In this document: positions 34,553 to 44,441 of the stretch, piece by piece
Position numbering within the stretch: the stretch's first letter is position 1
Layout of the letters: the number at the start of each line of letters is the position of its first letter
NCBI GenBank assembly: GCA_910574455.1
Contig: CAJSYZ010000002.1
Location: 5,481,671 to 5,545,670, forward strand
Direction of reading: 5' to 3'
DNA: 64,000 nt
Origin: Trichaptum fuscoviolaceum
Lineage: Eukaryota; Basidiomycota; Agaricomycetes; Hymenochaetales; Trichaptaceae
Position numbers and translations under genes: made by a program
The notes under the pieces: generated by a model
What the model saw: only the letters and a program-made list of their open reading frames with translations
What the model was told of the DNA's origin: nothing
The model's database searches: none

Positions 34553-37260
34553 ATGGCACTTGCCTTACGTTCTCCGGGCTTGCCACGTCAATACTATGGC
34601 AATAGAGCAAACAATGACCGACGCGGATGTGAGTTCTGCGTTCTCCATCTCTGTCACAGGCAATACTGATTGCTGACTACCCCAATAGTACAAGACGAAG
34701 ATGTACTGGGAGATACAACGCCACCTTTCAGTGCGCAATGTGCGTCCTATGCCTTCCTTCACTGACACTGGCAATACTGATTACTGCATCACCCATCTCT
34801 AGTTTTGCAGGCCCTAGGGGTTAACGTTGAAGAAGCTGCAGGAGGACATTCTTCATCAATGCCGACTGAAAGTGAGTCCTTCCTTCCCTTCACTGACACT
34901 GGCGAAACTGATTGGTACTTAACCCGTTACCAGTTTCACAGGCCCCAGAAACTGCGATTACTGATGACGAACCTGTGCAAGGACAAGGTTCGGGGGAACG
35001 ATTTATCATTGCCGGTGGCCCTGCCCGTGGGTCATTCACCGTCACGAGTTCCTTAGACTCGGAGGGGGGAAGCCTCCTACTATCAATTCCTCTCGCATCC
35101 CTTCAACCAGACTTGAAGTCACAGCAAACCAAGTCCGTCCTGTCTTCAGCGGTTGTGAATACGATTCTCGCGCAAAATCCTAACGCTTATCTCCCACGAC
35201 GAACACATGTGTCAGAAGAGGAGCAGAAAGGTTACTACCTTGGCTTCCCTGGCAAACCGCGCCTGCTCGGGCGAACCGGTCCCAATTGGACGGCGACCAA
35301 AAAACGTAAATATGTGGGCATTGTTGGAAATCACCGGATTGCCAATGTATGGCCGCAACTGCTCAAGAAGATCATGAAGTATCTCGATTCCGAGAATTTG
35401 CGGTGGAACAGTCTGGAAGCCAACCGTGTTGCCTACGGAGATAGTCGGGTGTGCCCTGTTTTTTGTTTTGATCGGAGTCAACGACCCGTCACTTCGCACT
35501 GAAGATGCGTGCCGCATCGCGGAACGCGTTAAAGAGTTCCTCTTTGAAATGCGCATCTTCGACGTTGAGGTCGAGCTCAGGGAGCGAAAAATCATTAGCG
35601 CCTCAGGCCAGGGCAAAGCTTCTGTCAGTGTTCCACCTGTTGCGCACTGGCACCGGCGACTCAAATACTCTGGCTAGCGGTCATGCTGAGACTGGCGTTG
35701 GCAATACCGCTCCCGTTCACACTGGGCTTCAGTTTTCATCCGGAACTCACCAACCTTCCCAGACGTTCCGATCGTCGCACTGCTCCGACGAACAATGGAG
35801 GTGCGGGGGATGTCACTGAGCATAATGATGGTAACAGCACCAGGCCCCTTGTCGCTAGCGCTCACGGGGCAGAACCCTACGCCTACCCAACAGAGATACT
35901 GTTCACCGCACCTGCGGGAGCCGATAATTATTTCCGCCTGTGGGATCGCATGATGGATTTCCCAAGCAGGCCAGTGGCAGCTGCCAACAAGCCAATCAGT
36001 CGTATGACACTGTCTTTCTCCATGGTCACAGGAACTTGCCTTGGCAATCTGGAGGGTGGCTTCTCAACGGGGTCGCTCTTTATCCTACAAAAGCTCGATA
36101 ACATGACGTTCAAGGTGTTCATCCTCGGTACTCGCCATGGCAACGTTCCTTCGAAATTCGGAGACTACGATCCATACGCAGATACAACAAATAAGCCGCG
36201 CGACCCAAACGACAATTGCCCAATTTATCTCTTCTCTCGCGAGGCTCTAGCCGCCCATGTGCCAATGATTGGCGCGCTTCACGATGAGTTAGAAGCGGCA
36301 GCGTTTACTCAGCCACTGGCACCTGATCTTCCGCCGTCTGCTGAACAACAAGCTTTCGCGGATATCGTAAACAAGTGTCAATTCATTGAGCAATCTTGGC
36401 TTGATAAGACGTCATCGCCATGTTTGTGGATTAATAATCGTATTGGGAAAGTGGCCAATGCTCCCCCTCGAAGAATGGGTAACTTGACTATCTCCAAGAC
36501 ACCCTACCTTACGGATTGGTGCTTGATCGAGGTGGACGACCAATGCCTCCCCAACGAATTTGAATTTTCCTCTACTGATGGTGAAGGTCTCAGTTGGAAC
36601 AATTTCTATAACGTCATTGACATTAATAGGCTTCCTCCATCGTCGGCAGCTCAGTCTGTACCACGAGAAGCACTCTTGTCTAGGCTTGGCTGGAAAGGGA
36701 GGGACTTCTTTAGTCCAATCCGAATTGCGGGATATGTTCCGGAAGAAAATATATTCCCCCGGGTCCAGGAGCACCAATTGGACGCAGATTATGATTATGG
36801 ATGGACTTTCATCGACAATCTCGTCGCTGTGGGGTTTAAGCGAACTGTGTACAAATGGGGCTGGAAAACTGGCCATACGTTAGGCGAGGTCAACAACGTT
36901 GCTGCCGTTCTCAGATCTATGCAGGTTTCCCCTGGGCACGTTGAGCAGACTACGCATATTGCTTTACAGATCCCACCGGGTTCGGTTGGTTTAGGGAATA
37001 TCGGGCATAGGAACAATGCTATGTTCGCAGAACCGGGGGATTCGGGTGCCATAATCATTGATCAGCACAGACGTGCAGTTGGTACCATTTCAGCTTGCGG
37101 ACTCATCGAAGCGAGGGATAGGGATAATCAGAGTGTACTCGACGGTTATACTTATGGTGTCGCTCTATGGCAAACGGTGAAAGAGCTTGAGACCTCTTTT
37201 TCTCTAGCTGAAAGTGAATTCAAGCTAGGCATGAATGCACTTCCGGACAATGAAGTATAA
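34553..37260 (+). pseudogene. trypsin-like serine protease-domain protein, copy 2 (frameshifted)
   Basis: Same gene as copy 1 with a different first exon (start MALALRSPGLPRQYYG at 34553); exons 34689-34739, 34803-34871 and from 34934 correspond base for base. Breaks relative to copy 1: one extra T in a T-run (six at 35459-35464 against five), which ends the frame soon after CPVF; one G fewer near 35,641 (inside the inferred intron); one extra G at about 35,726 (CTGGGCTT against CTGGCTT). The last 500 codons, including the His, Asp and Ser motifs, are open. One substitution changes Leu to Ser after GTI. It is either a young pseudogene or carries sequencing indels, since two of the changes lengthen a homopolymer. 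Confidence 0.8.
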
Positions 37261-37472
37261 CGATGCTCCTCTCAACTCCTATAGTAGTAATTAGTGGAGC
37301 TCTTTTCTTATTCTCATGCGATGGTGTTGCGTATTCGTACGTTTGTTTCCTGCTCTGTGTTTGATGGCCTTTGGCGTGCGCTTTATGTGGTAGTACATGT
37401 ATGACTTGAGGAAATGGGAATGATATTGCAAGTGTGGTTTCCATCCGTGAACTTGAAGTATACTGCTAGCTA

Positions 37473-37477
37473 GTAGC
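37473..37477. repeat. target site duplication GTAGC, left
   Basis: GTAGC directly before the LTR, repeated at 44184-44188 after it. The undisturbed site in duplication unit 1 has a single GTAGC. Confidence 0.95.
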
Positions 37478-38295
37478 TGTTACGACCGTCGGGAATTGTA
37501 GCGGGAAACAGTTTCGGGAAACTGGAATTCGCGACAAGAACCCGCGTTCGGGAATCTGGATTCGCGACTGGGAAAGAGCGTGGGAATTCAGGCGGGAAAC
37601 GCGCGGGATTCTATCCAGGCGCGTCGCGGGATTCTCAAGGCCAGCTAGGACTCTTCACTGCTTTGAACGTCAAGTAAGCGGATCCCTAAGGAAGCACTCC
37701 ACAAGTAAGTATTGCGCAACTAACTACACAGGAGAAAAGAGAGAGATCGCACCTAAGGAAGCACTCCACAAGAGGTCAAAAGTGAGGTGCTCCTTACGAT
37801 GCCTACAGCTATTTATCTACTTCGTAAAGACTGTATAGTTAATCTACGCTAAGTGTCCTTGCGCAATGCGCACCTATCTACTACAAACGATACATGCTAC
37901 GACCGCACTGCTAGGCATGTCTATCCCGTCTCTCCAGATGGCTACGGCCTGTTCGTGGACGTCAGCGTCCGGTCCGGGGCCGCGACTAGCCAGACTAGGT
38001 ATGCCAGACTGTTGCAGGTCGTCACCTTGAGGTACTAACGGATTAATGAGCGTATGTTGATAAGTGAATGTACGTGTGCCGTGGCGGGTCGTCGTAAATG
38101 AATGTGTGTATGCGTGCATGGTTGCCGGGACGGTGGTGCGGGATAAGTCACGTGAGCATGGGATCGTGCGATTCGGGAATGAGGTTTCGCGCGGGGAATC
38201 CAATGGCGGGATTCTCCCCGCGGGTTTGTCTGCTCATGTCGGGATCCTTGGCGGGAAAGTGCGGGAAATGAGAAAAGGAGCCCGGGATCTCGACA
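37478..38295 (-). repeat. 3' LTR (818 bases) of the chromovirus
   Basis: Begins TGTTACGACC and ends GATCTCGACA as written on +. It differs from the other LTR by one base that I could find (C against T in CTACTT(C/T)GTAAAG, 37,831 against 43,719). It is the 3' LTR because the element is coded on the minus strand. Confidence 0.97.
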
Positions 38296-41171
38296 TTACC
38301 CCCCTCCAAAGGCGCAACTCCGGGGCGCCAAGCTTGAATCTTGCTCAGGTCACAGAGCTCGATAGCGTTGACTTCTCGAGGGGCGTCCGGGTGTTTTCGA
38401 TAGAAACTGCGAATTTTAGCCTTTGCATTACCCATATCCTTTGCGGGAATCCATGTATCTTCCGCGCTCGAATATCCCTTCCATCGTACCAAATATTCAA
38501 ATCTCCGTCTAAACCGTCTAGCATCCAGAACCTCTTCCACCTCGTACTCCAGATCTCCTTCTACTTCGACTGGGGGCGGCGGGGGTTGCGTTCGACCGGG
38601 AATGTCGTCTTCGTGGTATGGCGAGAGCAGCGATACGTGAAATACGGGATGAATCTTCAGCGACGCGGGGAGTTCGAGTTCGTAGGTGAGGTCACTTAGC
38701 TTTGCCTTCACGTTATACGGCCCTAGTCGTTTCGGTAATAATTTGCGCGCTCCCGGTCGCCGAACGTTCGTCGCTTCGAGCCAGACTTTATCCCCGACTG
38801 CGTACTGCGGGGCCTCGTTCCGGGCCTGATCGTAGTGCTGCTTCATGCGCTCTGCCGCAACCTCCAAAGCCGCTCTTGCCTCTTCCTGTGCCTGCTGAAG
38901 CTCCTGTAGTCGTGCGTCCACGGCGGGGACCGTGGATAGGCCGTCGCTCGGGGCAATCGTGAATTCGGGATTGTAGCCGTAGACAAGCGCGAACGGAGAT
39001 TGTCGTGTTGCCGCGTGCGCTTTCGTGTTGTGCGCGAACTCTGCCATTGGGAGTAATCCGGCCCAGTTTTCTTGTCGTGTATCTATGAAAGCCCGTAAAT
39101 ACTGTTCCAGCTCTTGGTTTACCCTTTCGGTTTGCCCATCCGTCTGCGGGTGATACGCAGTCGACGTGGTACCCTTGATACCGAGTCGGGAAAAGAGGGC
39201 CTTCATGAACTGCGCGACAAACTGTGGTCCGCGGTCGGATATGATCTGGCGGGGGGTTCCGTGCAGCTTCCAGACGTGCTGCAGGAATAGTTCCGCAGTT
39301 TCCGGTGCATCGATGTCAGACGTGGTCGGGATAAAATGCGCTTGCTTGGTGAGACGGTCGACCACCACGAAAATTGCGTCGTAATCCTCAGATCGGGGGA
39401 GCTGGGTGATGAAATCGCACGAAATCGCCTGCCAGGGGCCCTGCGGGATTTCGTTCGGTTGCAGGAGTCCTACCGGGCGTTGGGATCGGTTCTTCGTGCG
39501 TGCGCAGGTATCGCATCCCGAAACGTATCGTTCTACGAAGTTAGACATCCCGGGCCACCAGTAGTTGCGGCTTACCATCTCAAACGTTTTCCAACGTCCA
39601 GGATGTCCGGCGGGGAGACTGTCGTGGTAAGTCTTCACCACATCCCGGCGAATGGTCTCGTCTTTCGGGACGTAAACCTTACCCTGGTACAGGATGAGGC
39701 CTTCCTCGGTGCTCCAGTCCTCAAGTTCCTTGGTCAGGACTCGAGGCGCCTTGGACTTGACCAGCTCGATCGCGTCCACCAGTTCGTCTTCATATTGATC
39801 TGACTTACGAATGCGTCGTAGGAGGGCCTGATCCCCGTGTACCTGCGTCATTCCCCGACGAATTGCCTTTAGTCGAAACATTTCGGGGGTCAAGAGGGTC
39901 CGTCCCGTGTTGTCTTCGCCTTCTGGTTGAAGATCGACGCGTCGTGACATGGCGTCGGGTTTGCCCCCGAGTCGCCCTGGGCGATGGCGAATCGTGAAAT
40001 CGAAGCGGGTGAGGAACAGACTCCACCGGGCTTGGCGTCGCGTCAGCGTTCGGGATTCAGAGAAATATAGCAGATTCTTGTGGTCAGACACGATATCGAG
40101 TTTATGACTCGCACCTTCGAGATAATGTCGCCACTCGTCAAGAGCTCTAATAATCGCGAGTAGCTCCTTGTCATAAATCTCGTAGTTGCGTTCCGCATCG
40201 TTGAGGGATTTCGAGAAAAAGGCGACCGGATGTATCAGCCCGTCGTCGCCTTCCTGGGACAAGACCGCGCCGGTCGCGAAATCAGAGGCGTCGCATTCCA
40301 CGATGAATTGTCGCGACATGTCTGGCATCATCAGGACGGGGGCGGTCGTGAACATGCGCTTGAGATAGTCGAAAGCGAACTGCTGGTTTTCTGTCCAGAC
40401 CCAGCGCACGTCCTTCTTCAGCAGCGTCGTGAGCGGTTTGACGATGTGCGAGAAATCCCGAATGAAGCGTCGATAGAAATTCGCGAACCCGAGGAAGGCT
40501 TGAATGTCTTTCACCTTTTTCGGGGTAGGCCAGTCGAGGACCGCCTGTACCTTGGCGGGATCCATCGCCACCTTTCCCTGCGAAATAATCATCCCGAGAT
40601 ACTCGACGGAAGTCTGTTTGAATTTGCACTTTTCGGGTTTACAGAACAAGTCGTTTTCGCGCAGCCGCTTAAGGACTTCCCGTACGTGTTCCTCGTGCTG
40701 CGATTCATCTTCGGAAAAGATTAGCAAGTCGTCAAGATAGATGATCACGTATACTCCAATGAGATCTTTGAAGATATCGTTCATCATATGCTGGAAGGTC
40801 GCCGGGGCATTCGTGAGCCCGAATGTCATCACCGTTGGTTCGAAATGTCCTGCCTGAGTCCGAAAAGCGGCCTTCCACTCGTCGCCTTGCTTCAGTCGCA
40901 CGTTGTGGTAGCCCCATCGCAAATCTAACGTCGTGAACACCTTCGCCTTTTGCAGTGCGTCTACGAGTTCCATCGTGAGGGGAAGCGGGTATCGATTCTT
41001 GACCGTGATATCGTTCAGTCGTCGGTAATCGACTACCATGCGCAAGGTTCCGTCCTTTTTCTTGATAAAGAAGACGGGAGCCGCTGCAGGGGATTTCGAA
41101 GGTCGTATGTACCCTTTGCGCAGGTTTTCGTCAACGAATTCGCGAAGGGCGTCGCGTTCGGCCGGGGCCAA
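38148..41171 (-). CDS. pol: chromovirus pol: reverse transcriptase, RNase H, integrase, chromodomain
   Basis: A frame of about 1007 codons. Order: RT (VVDYRRLNDITVK; catalytic YLDDLLIFSE near residue 145), RNase H (FIVECDASDFATGAVLSQEG), a zinc-binding HHCC domain (HDSLPAGHPGRW to CDTCART), integrase core with DDE residues in CDFITQLP, ISDRGPQFV and the later Glu (NQELEQYLRAF region), then a C-terminal chromodomain (YEVEEVLDARR, YLVRWKGYSSAEDTWIP), which targets integration to modified chromatin in this family. The frame runs through the polypurine tract and ends about 49 codons inside the 3' LTR. It is separated from the protease frame by one extra base in a G6 run at 41191-41196 (see the protease entry). 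Confidence 0.95.
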   Translation of the reverse strand: MAPAERDALREFVDENLRKGYIRPSKSPAAAPVFFIKKKDGTLRMVVDYRRLNDITVKNRYPLPLTMELVDALQKAKVFTTLDLRWGYHNVRLKQGDEWKAAFRTQAGHFEPTVMTFGLTNAPATFQHMMNDIFKDLIGVYVIIYLDDLLIFSEDESQHEEHVREVLKRLRENDLFCKPEKCKFKQTSVEYLGMIISQGKVAMDPAKVQAVLDWPTPKKVKDIQAFLGFANFYRRFIRDFSHIVKPLTTLLKKDVRWVWTENQQFAFDYLKRMFTTAPVLMMPDMSRQFIVECDASDFATGAVLSQEGDDGLIHPVAFFSKSLNDAERNYEIYDKELLAIIRALDEWRHYLEGASHKLDIVSDHKNLLYFSESRTLTRRQARWSLFLTRFDFTIRHRPGRLGGKPDAMSRRVDLQPEGEDNTGRTLLTPEMFRLKAIRRGMTQVHGDQALLRRIRKSDQYEDELVDAIELVKSKAPRVLTKELEDWSTEEGLILYQGKVYVPKDETIRRDVVKTYHDSLPAGHPGRWKTFEMVSRNYWWPGMSNFVERYVSGCDTCARTKNRSQRPVGLLQPNEIPQGPWQAISCDFITQLPRSEDYDAIFVVVDRLTKQAHFIPTTSDIDAPETAELFLQHVWKLHGTPRQIISDRGPQFVAQFMKALFSRLGIKGTTSTAYHPQTDGQTERVNQELEQYLRAFIDTRQENWAGLLPMAEFAHNTKAHAATRQSPFALVYGYNPEFTIAPSDGLSTVPAVDARLQELQQAQEEARAALEVAAERMKQHYDQARNEAPQYAVGDKVWLEATNVRRPGARKLLPKRLGPYNVKAKLSDLTYELELPASLKIHPVFHVSLLSPYHEDDIPGRTQPPPPPVEVEGDLEYEVEEVLDARRFRRRFEYLVRWKGYSSAEDTWIPAKDMGNAKAKIRSFYRKHPDAPREVNAIELCDLSKIQAWRPGVAPLEGGNVEIPGSFSHFPHFPAKDPDMSRQTRGENPAIGFPARNLIPESHDPMLT
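38296..38312 (-). other. polypurine tract of the retrotransposon
   Basis: The minus strand reads TTTGGAGGGGGGTAA directly before the LTR TG. This is the usual plus-strand priming site. Confidence 0.75.
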
Positions 41172-42336
41172 CGGATAGATTTTGCTGTACGGGGGGAACC
41201 TTCCCGGGTTCTAAATCTATGGCGTGATCATACGGTTTGCGCAGTGGAAGCCTTTCGGATTCAACTTTCGAGAAAACGTCGGCAAACTCACGAAATTCGG
41301 GGGGAACTAGTTCCTCGAAGGTTTTCTCGCCTTCCTTCACTGCTGACTTCTCAGCGATGGCCTGGGAGTGGGTGTACGAGGCGGCAATTTTGTACGCGAA
41401 ATGGTCGTCCGTCGTGACGAAGTAGGATTCAGCGTCGTGGTACTGGTCCCAATATTTTTCTGAGTACCGAAATCCTGGTGGGACAGCTTCCCATTCGGCC
41501 TGGGTCCTGTCGGGCCCCCAGGGGGTCTCGACTTCTTCTGCTATGGCGAGGCGGGGAAGCGGGACCAGGCGTTGCTGGTTATCACACTGAGGCGGGCAGC
41601 GGTTGAGATCGACCACGTCGTTGGTCCAGTCAATGGTTGGGTTATGGTGCCGCAACCAGTCGATCCCCATGATAATATCGTCGTCGCCAATATCCGCGAC
41701 GGCCATGGTCAACTGTTCTAAGTGTCCCTTCATCTCGACGTTGAGGACTACTTCCTTGGTGATGCGTCCAATCGCGTTCGGGGAATTGTCCGCGTTGCGC
41801 AAAAGTATCGGGATTACCAAGTCCCGGGTCTGGAGTCCGTGTCGCGAAACGTAGCGGGAATTTATGAAAGTTCCCGACGCACCGCTGTCTAACATTACTG
41901 TGGCTAAGGCATCCGTTTTTCCGTCGCTAACCTGTACCGGGAACTTCAAATGTCGTCTAAGACGACGGTCTATTGTAGAGATGGTTAAATACAAGGGACC
42001 ATTATTAAGAGAGTTCTTCGGCCACAAGGGCGGTTGGGTCGTATGGGGCGCGACTGAGCAATACGACCCTACTGAAAATCCGCTGGGGGCGGGGCTTCGG
42101 GATTGTGAACGTTCTTGGCGGCGGGCGTCATGGCGGCGAATGCGTTCTGTAGCACGGACTGCTGCACATTCTGGACGTACTGTTCCGCCATACGTTTGAG
42201 CGTTTCTTCGAACGACTGGAGCGCGGGGGGCGATGGGCTCGACGGGGACGTGGATTTCGTAGCCTTTAGGTTTCGGGATGGCGGTCGCGTTGGGCAATCG
42301 CTCACCAGATGGTCTTTCTCTCCGCAGTAGTAGCAT
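41131..42336 (-). CDS. pro: chromovirus protease (retropepsin) region, frame ends at a homopolymer
   Basis: Overlaps the end of gag by 268 bases in another frame, as expected if made by ribosomal frameshifting. The retropepsin active site is VMLDSGASGTFI, and IIMGIDWLRHHNPTIDW is the conserved partner strand. It ends HAIDLEPGKVPP followed by a short out-of-frame tail: six G (plus strand, 41191-41196) sit where five would lead straight into the RT frame. This is therefore either an inactivating one-base insertion or a homopolymer sequencing error. The first residues of the listed frame are not a true start. Confidence 0.88.
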   Translation of the reverse strand: MLLLRRERPSGERLPNATAIPKPKGYEIHVPVEPIAPRAPVVRRNAQTYGGTVRPECAAVRATERIRRHDARRQERSQSRSPAPSGFSVGSYCSVAPHTTQPPLWPKNSLNNGPLYLTISTIDRRLRRHLKFPVQVSDGKTDALATVMLDSGASGTFINSRYVSRHGLQTRDLVIPILLRNADNSPNAIGRITKEVVLNVEMKGHLEQLTMAVADIGDDDIIMGIDWLRHHNPTIDWTNDVVDLNRCPPQCDNQQRLVPLPRLAIAEEVETPWGPDRTQAEWEAVPPGFRYSEKYWDQYHDAESYFVTTDDHFAYKIAASYTHSQAIAEKSAVKEGEKTFEELVPPEFREFADVFSKVESERLPLRKPYDHAIDLEPGKVPPVQQNLSVGPGRTRRPSRIR

Positions 42337-43259
42337 AGTCCCTTACTCCTGCGCTCCCGGCGCACCCTGTCAATCTCCATCGCGTTGGGATCCTTCGTCG
42401 AGCTTGCGCCCGCAGTCGGGATCGTACGCGGAGCTGAACTAGTGGTGCCGGGATTGCTTCGGGGCGTAGCCGCTGGCTTCGATACTGGTCCATAGGCGTG
42501 TGCGAGCCTTAGCTTCTCGTCTGTCTCGGAAACCCAGTTGACGTAGGCATCGAATTTCATATCCTTCGCCTCTGTGCTGGCGATGTGCTGGCGAACCTGG
42601 TCTTTGAGTCCCTTCCGGAACATGTCGAGGTAGATGACATCCGTCGTCGCGTCCTTGGGCCACCCGGTGAGGGCTTGGAGGGCACGGAATTGCGACGCAA
42701 ACTCGGCGACCGTTCCTGTCTGGCGTAGGCGCATCAGCTTGTCTGCTGCGGCTTTGTCTGCATCGATTTCTCCGTAAGAGGCGCGAAGGGCGGCGAACAG
42801 GGCCTCCAGGCTGGCGGCTTCTGGCGGTGTCGGGATGTCCTGGAGTCGATCTAGAATGGGTCGTGCCCAGTCTTGCGCCGGTCCCCGCAGTAGCATCAGG
42901 GCGAATGCGACCTTGCGGGTTTCGTCCAGCCCCGGATGTTGTCCGAACAGGTAGAGCTTAATCTGGTGAATCCAGTTTTCCAGCTTGGCTCGTTCGCCTT
43001 CGAAGGTGTCGGGAAGCTTCATCTTGAGCCCTGCTCCACCCCCAGACGGGGAGGCGGGCTGGCTCGCGATTTGGGCTTCTAACGCCTGGTTGGCGTGCTT
43101 GAGCTGGGCGACAGTGTTCTGAACCTGATTGTGTTCGTTGACTAACTTGGAGTAGCGTTTTTCGAGGGTGTCGAGGCGATCAAGGATGGGCTGGAGTTTG
43201 TCTTCCTCCATCGAGGAGCTTGGGGACGGAAAGCGAAGGTATCTGCGAGTCCTCCCCAT
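42069..43259 (-). CDS. gag: chromovirus Gag with CCHC zinc knuckle
   Basis: 396 residues, intact. An N-terminal coiled coil (LDRLDTLEKRYSKLVNEHNQ) is followed by a capsid-like helical domain (FEGERAKLENWIHQIKLYLF; VAEFASQFRALQALTGW), a Ser/Pro/Thr linker, one zinc knuckle CYYCGEKDHLVSDC (C-x2-C-x4-H-x4-C), and a C-terminal helix. It forms the particle and packages RNA. It starts 106 bases inside the 5' LTR boundary. Confidence 0.93.
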   Translation of the reverse strand: MGRTRRYLRFPSPSSSMEEDKLQPILDRLDTLEKRYSKLVNEHNQVQNTVAQLKHANQALEAQIASQPASPSGGGAGLKMKLPDTFEGERAKLENWIHQIKLYLFGQHPGLDETRKVAFALMLLRGPAQDWARPILDRLQDIPTPPEAASLEALFAALRASYGEIDADKAAADKLMRLRQTGTVAEFASQFRALQALTGWPKDATTDVIYLDMFRKGLKDQVRQHIASTEAKDMKFDAYVNWVSETDEKLRLAHAYGPVSKPAATPRSNPGTTSSAPRTIPTAGASSTKDPNAMEIDRVRRERRSKGLCYYCGEKDHLVSDCPTRPPSRNLKATKSTSPSSPSPPALQSFEETLKRMAEQYVQNVQQSVLQNAFAAMTPAAKNVHNPEAPPPADFQ

Positions 43260-43365
43260 TCCTGGTGGGATGACATCGCTGGTCGGCGGTACGGGTGCGG
43301 GGGTAGAAGTAAAGAGCGTGAGGGTGTCGAGTCCGAGCGGCGGTGAGCCAGGACTTTTGACCTAA

Positions 43366-44183
43366 TGTTACGACCGTCGGGAATTGTAGCGGGAAACAGT
43401 TTCGGGAAACTGGAATTCGCGACAAGAACCCGCGTTCGGGAATCTGGATTCGCGACTGGGAAAGAGCGTGGGAATTCAGGCGGGAAACGCGCGGGATTCT
43501 ATCCAGGCGCGTCGCGGGATTCTCAAGGCCAGCTAGGACTCTTCACTGCTTTGAACGTCAAGTAAGCGGATCCCTAAGGAAGCACTCCACAAGTAAGTAT
43601 TGCGCAACTAACTACACAGGAGAAAAGAGAGAGATCGCACCTAAGGAAGCACTCCACAAGAGGTCAAAAGTGAGGTGCTCCTTACGATGCCTACAGCTAT
43701 TTATCTACTTTGTAAAGACTGTATAGTTAATCTACGCTAAGTGTCCTTGCGCAATGCGCACCTATCTACTACAAACGATACATGCTACGACCGCACTGCT
43801 AGGCATGTCTATCCCGTCTCTCCAGATGGCTACGGCCTGTTCGTGGACGTCAGCGTCCGGTCCGGGGCCGCGACTAGCCAGACTAGGTATGCCAGACTGT
43901 TGCAGGTCGTCACCTTGAGGTACTAACGGATTAATGAGCGTATGTTGATAAGTGAATGTACGTGTGCCGTGGCGGGTCGTCGTAAATGAATGTGTGTATG
44001 CGTGCATGGTTGCCGGGACGGTGGTGCGGGATAAGTCACGTGAGCATGGGATCGTGCGATTCGGGAATGAGGTTTCGCGCGGGGAATCCAATGGCGGGAT
44101 TCTCCCCGCGGGTTTGTCTGCTCATGTCGGGATCCTTGGCGGGAAAGTGCGGGAAATGAGAAAAGGAGCCCGGGATCTCGACA
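43366..44183 (-). repeat. 5' LTR (818 bases) of the chromovirus
   Basis: Same termini as the 3' LTR. It should carry the element's promoter, reading toward lower coordinates. Confidence 0.97.
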
Positions 44184-44188
44184 GTAGC
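44184..44188. repeat. target site duplication GTAGC, right
   Basis: Matches 37473-37477. Confidence 0.95.
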
Positions 44189-44441
44189 CAGTGATAACTT
44201 GAACTTGTACTTGTTCTAGTGACATGATTCGCGACTTGGACTCGGACAGTTGGAGGATCGTCTTCCCTCGGCGGATGGGCCCTGATTTGAAGTTTATGGG
44301 GAATTATTGCTTATTACTTCAAGATGAAGCCACTTGAACTTCAGGCTGTATAATCATGGTCTTGAATCATTGTATGCGTAACAACGTTGGAAGTTAAACT
44401 TGAAGGGGACACGGAAAGTTCAAGTTGCGGAGTCATACGAC

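Larger units (their letters stand above)
37478..44183 (-). mobile_element. Ty3/Gypsy chromovirus LTR retrotransposon, 6.7 kb, very recent insertion
   Basis: Two 818-base LTRs, 5-base target duplication, and gag, protease, RT-RNase H, integrase and chromodomain in Ty3/Gypsy order on the minus strand. It sits in the 3' flank of protease copy 2. Near-identical LTRs mean a very young insertion, younger than the gene duplication because both halves of the flank match unit 1. A polypurine tract (GGAGGGGGG) lies just before the 3' LTR. I did not recognise a tRNA match after the 5' LTR, so the primer is open. Confidence 0.96.
34603..44441 (+). repeat. 3.1 kb tandem duplication, unit 2, split by the retrotransposon
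   Basis: Unit 2 runs 34,603-37,477 and resumes at 44,184-44,441; the join restores the continuous order seen in unit 1. It ends at GAGTCATACGACTC, after which the two units diverge. Confidence 0.88.

Noticed and set aside
37853..38203. Small frames repeated at 37.9 kb and 43.8 kb that could look like duplicated genes
   Set aside because: They are inside the two LTRs and simply reflect LTR identity.
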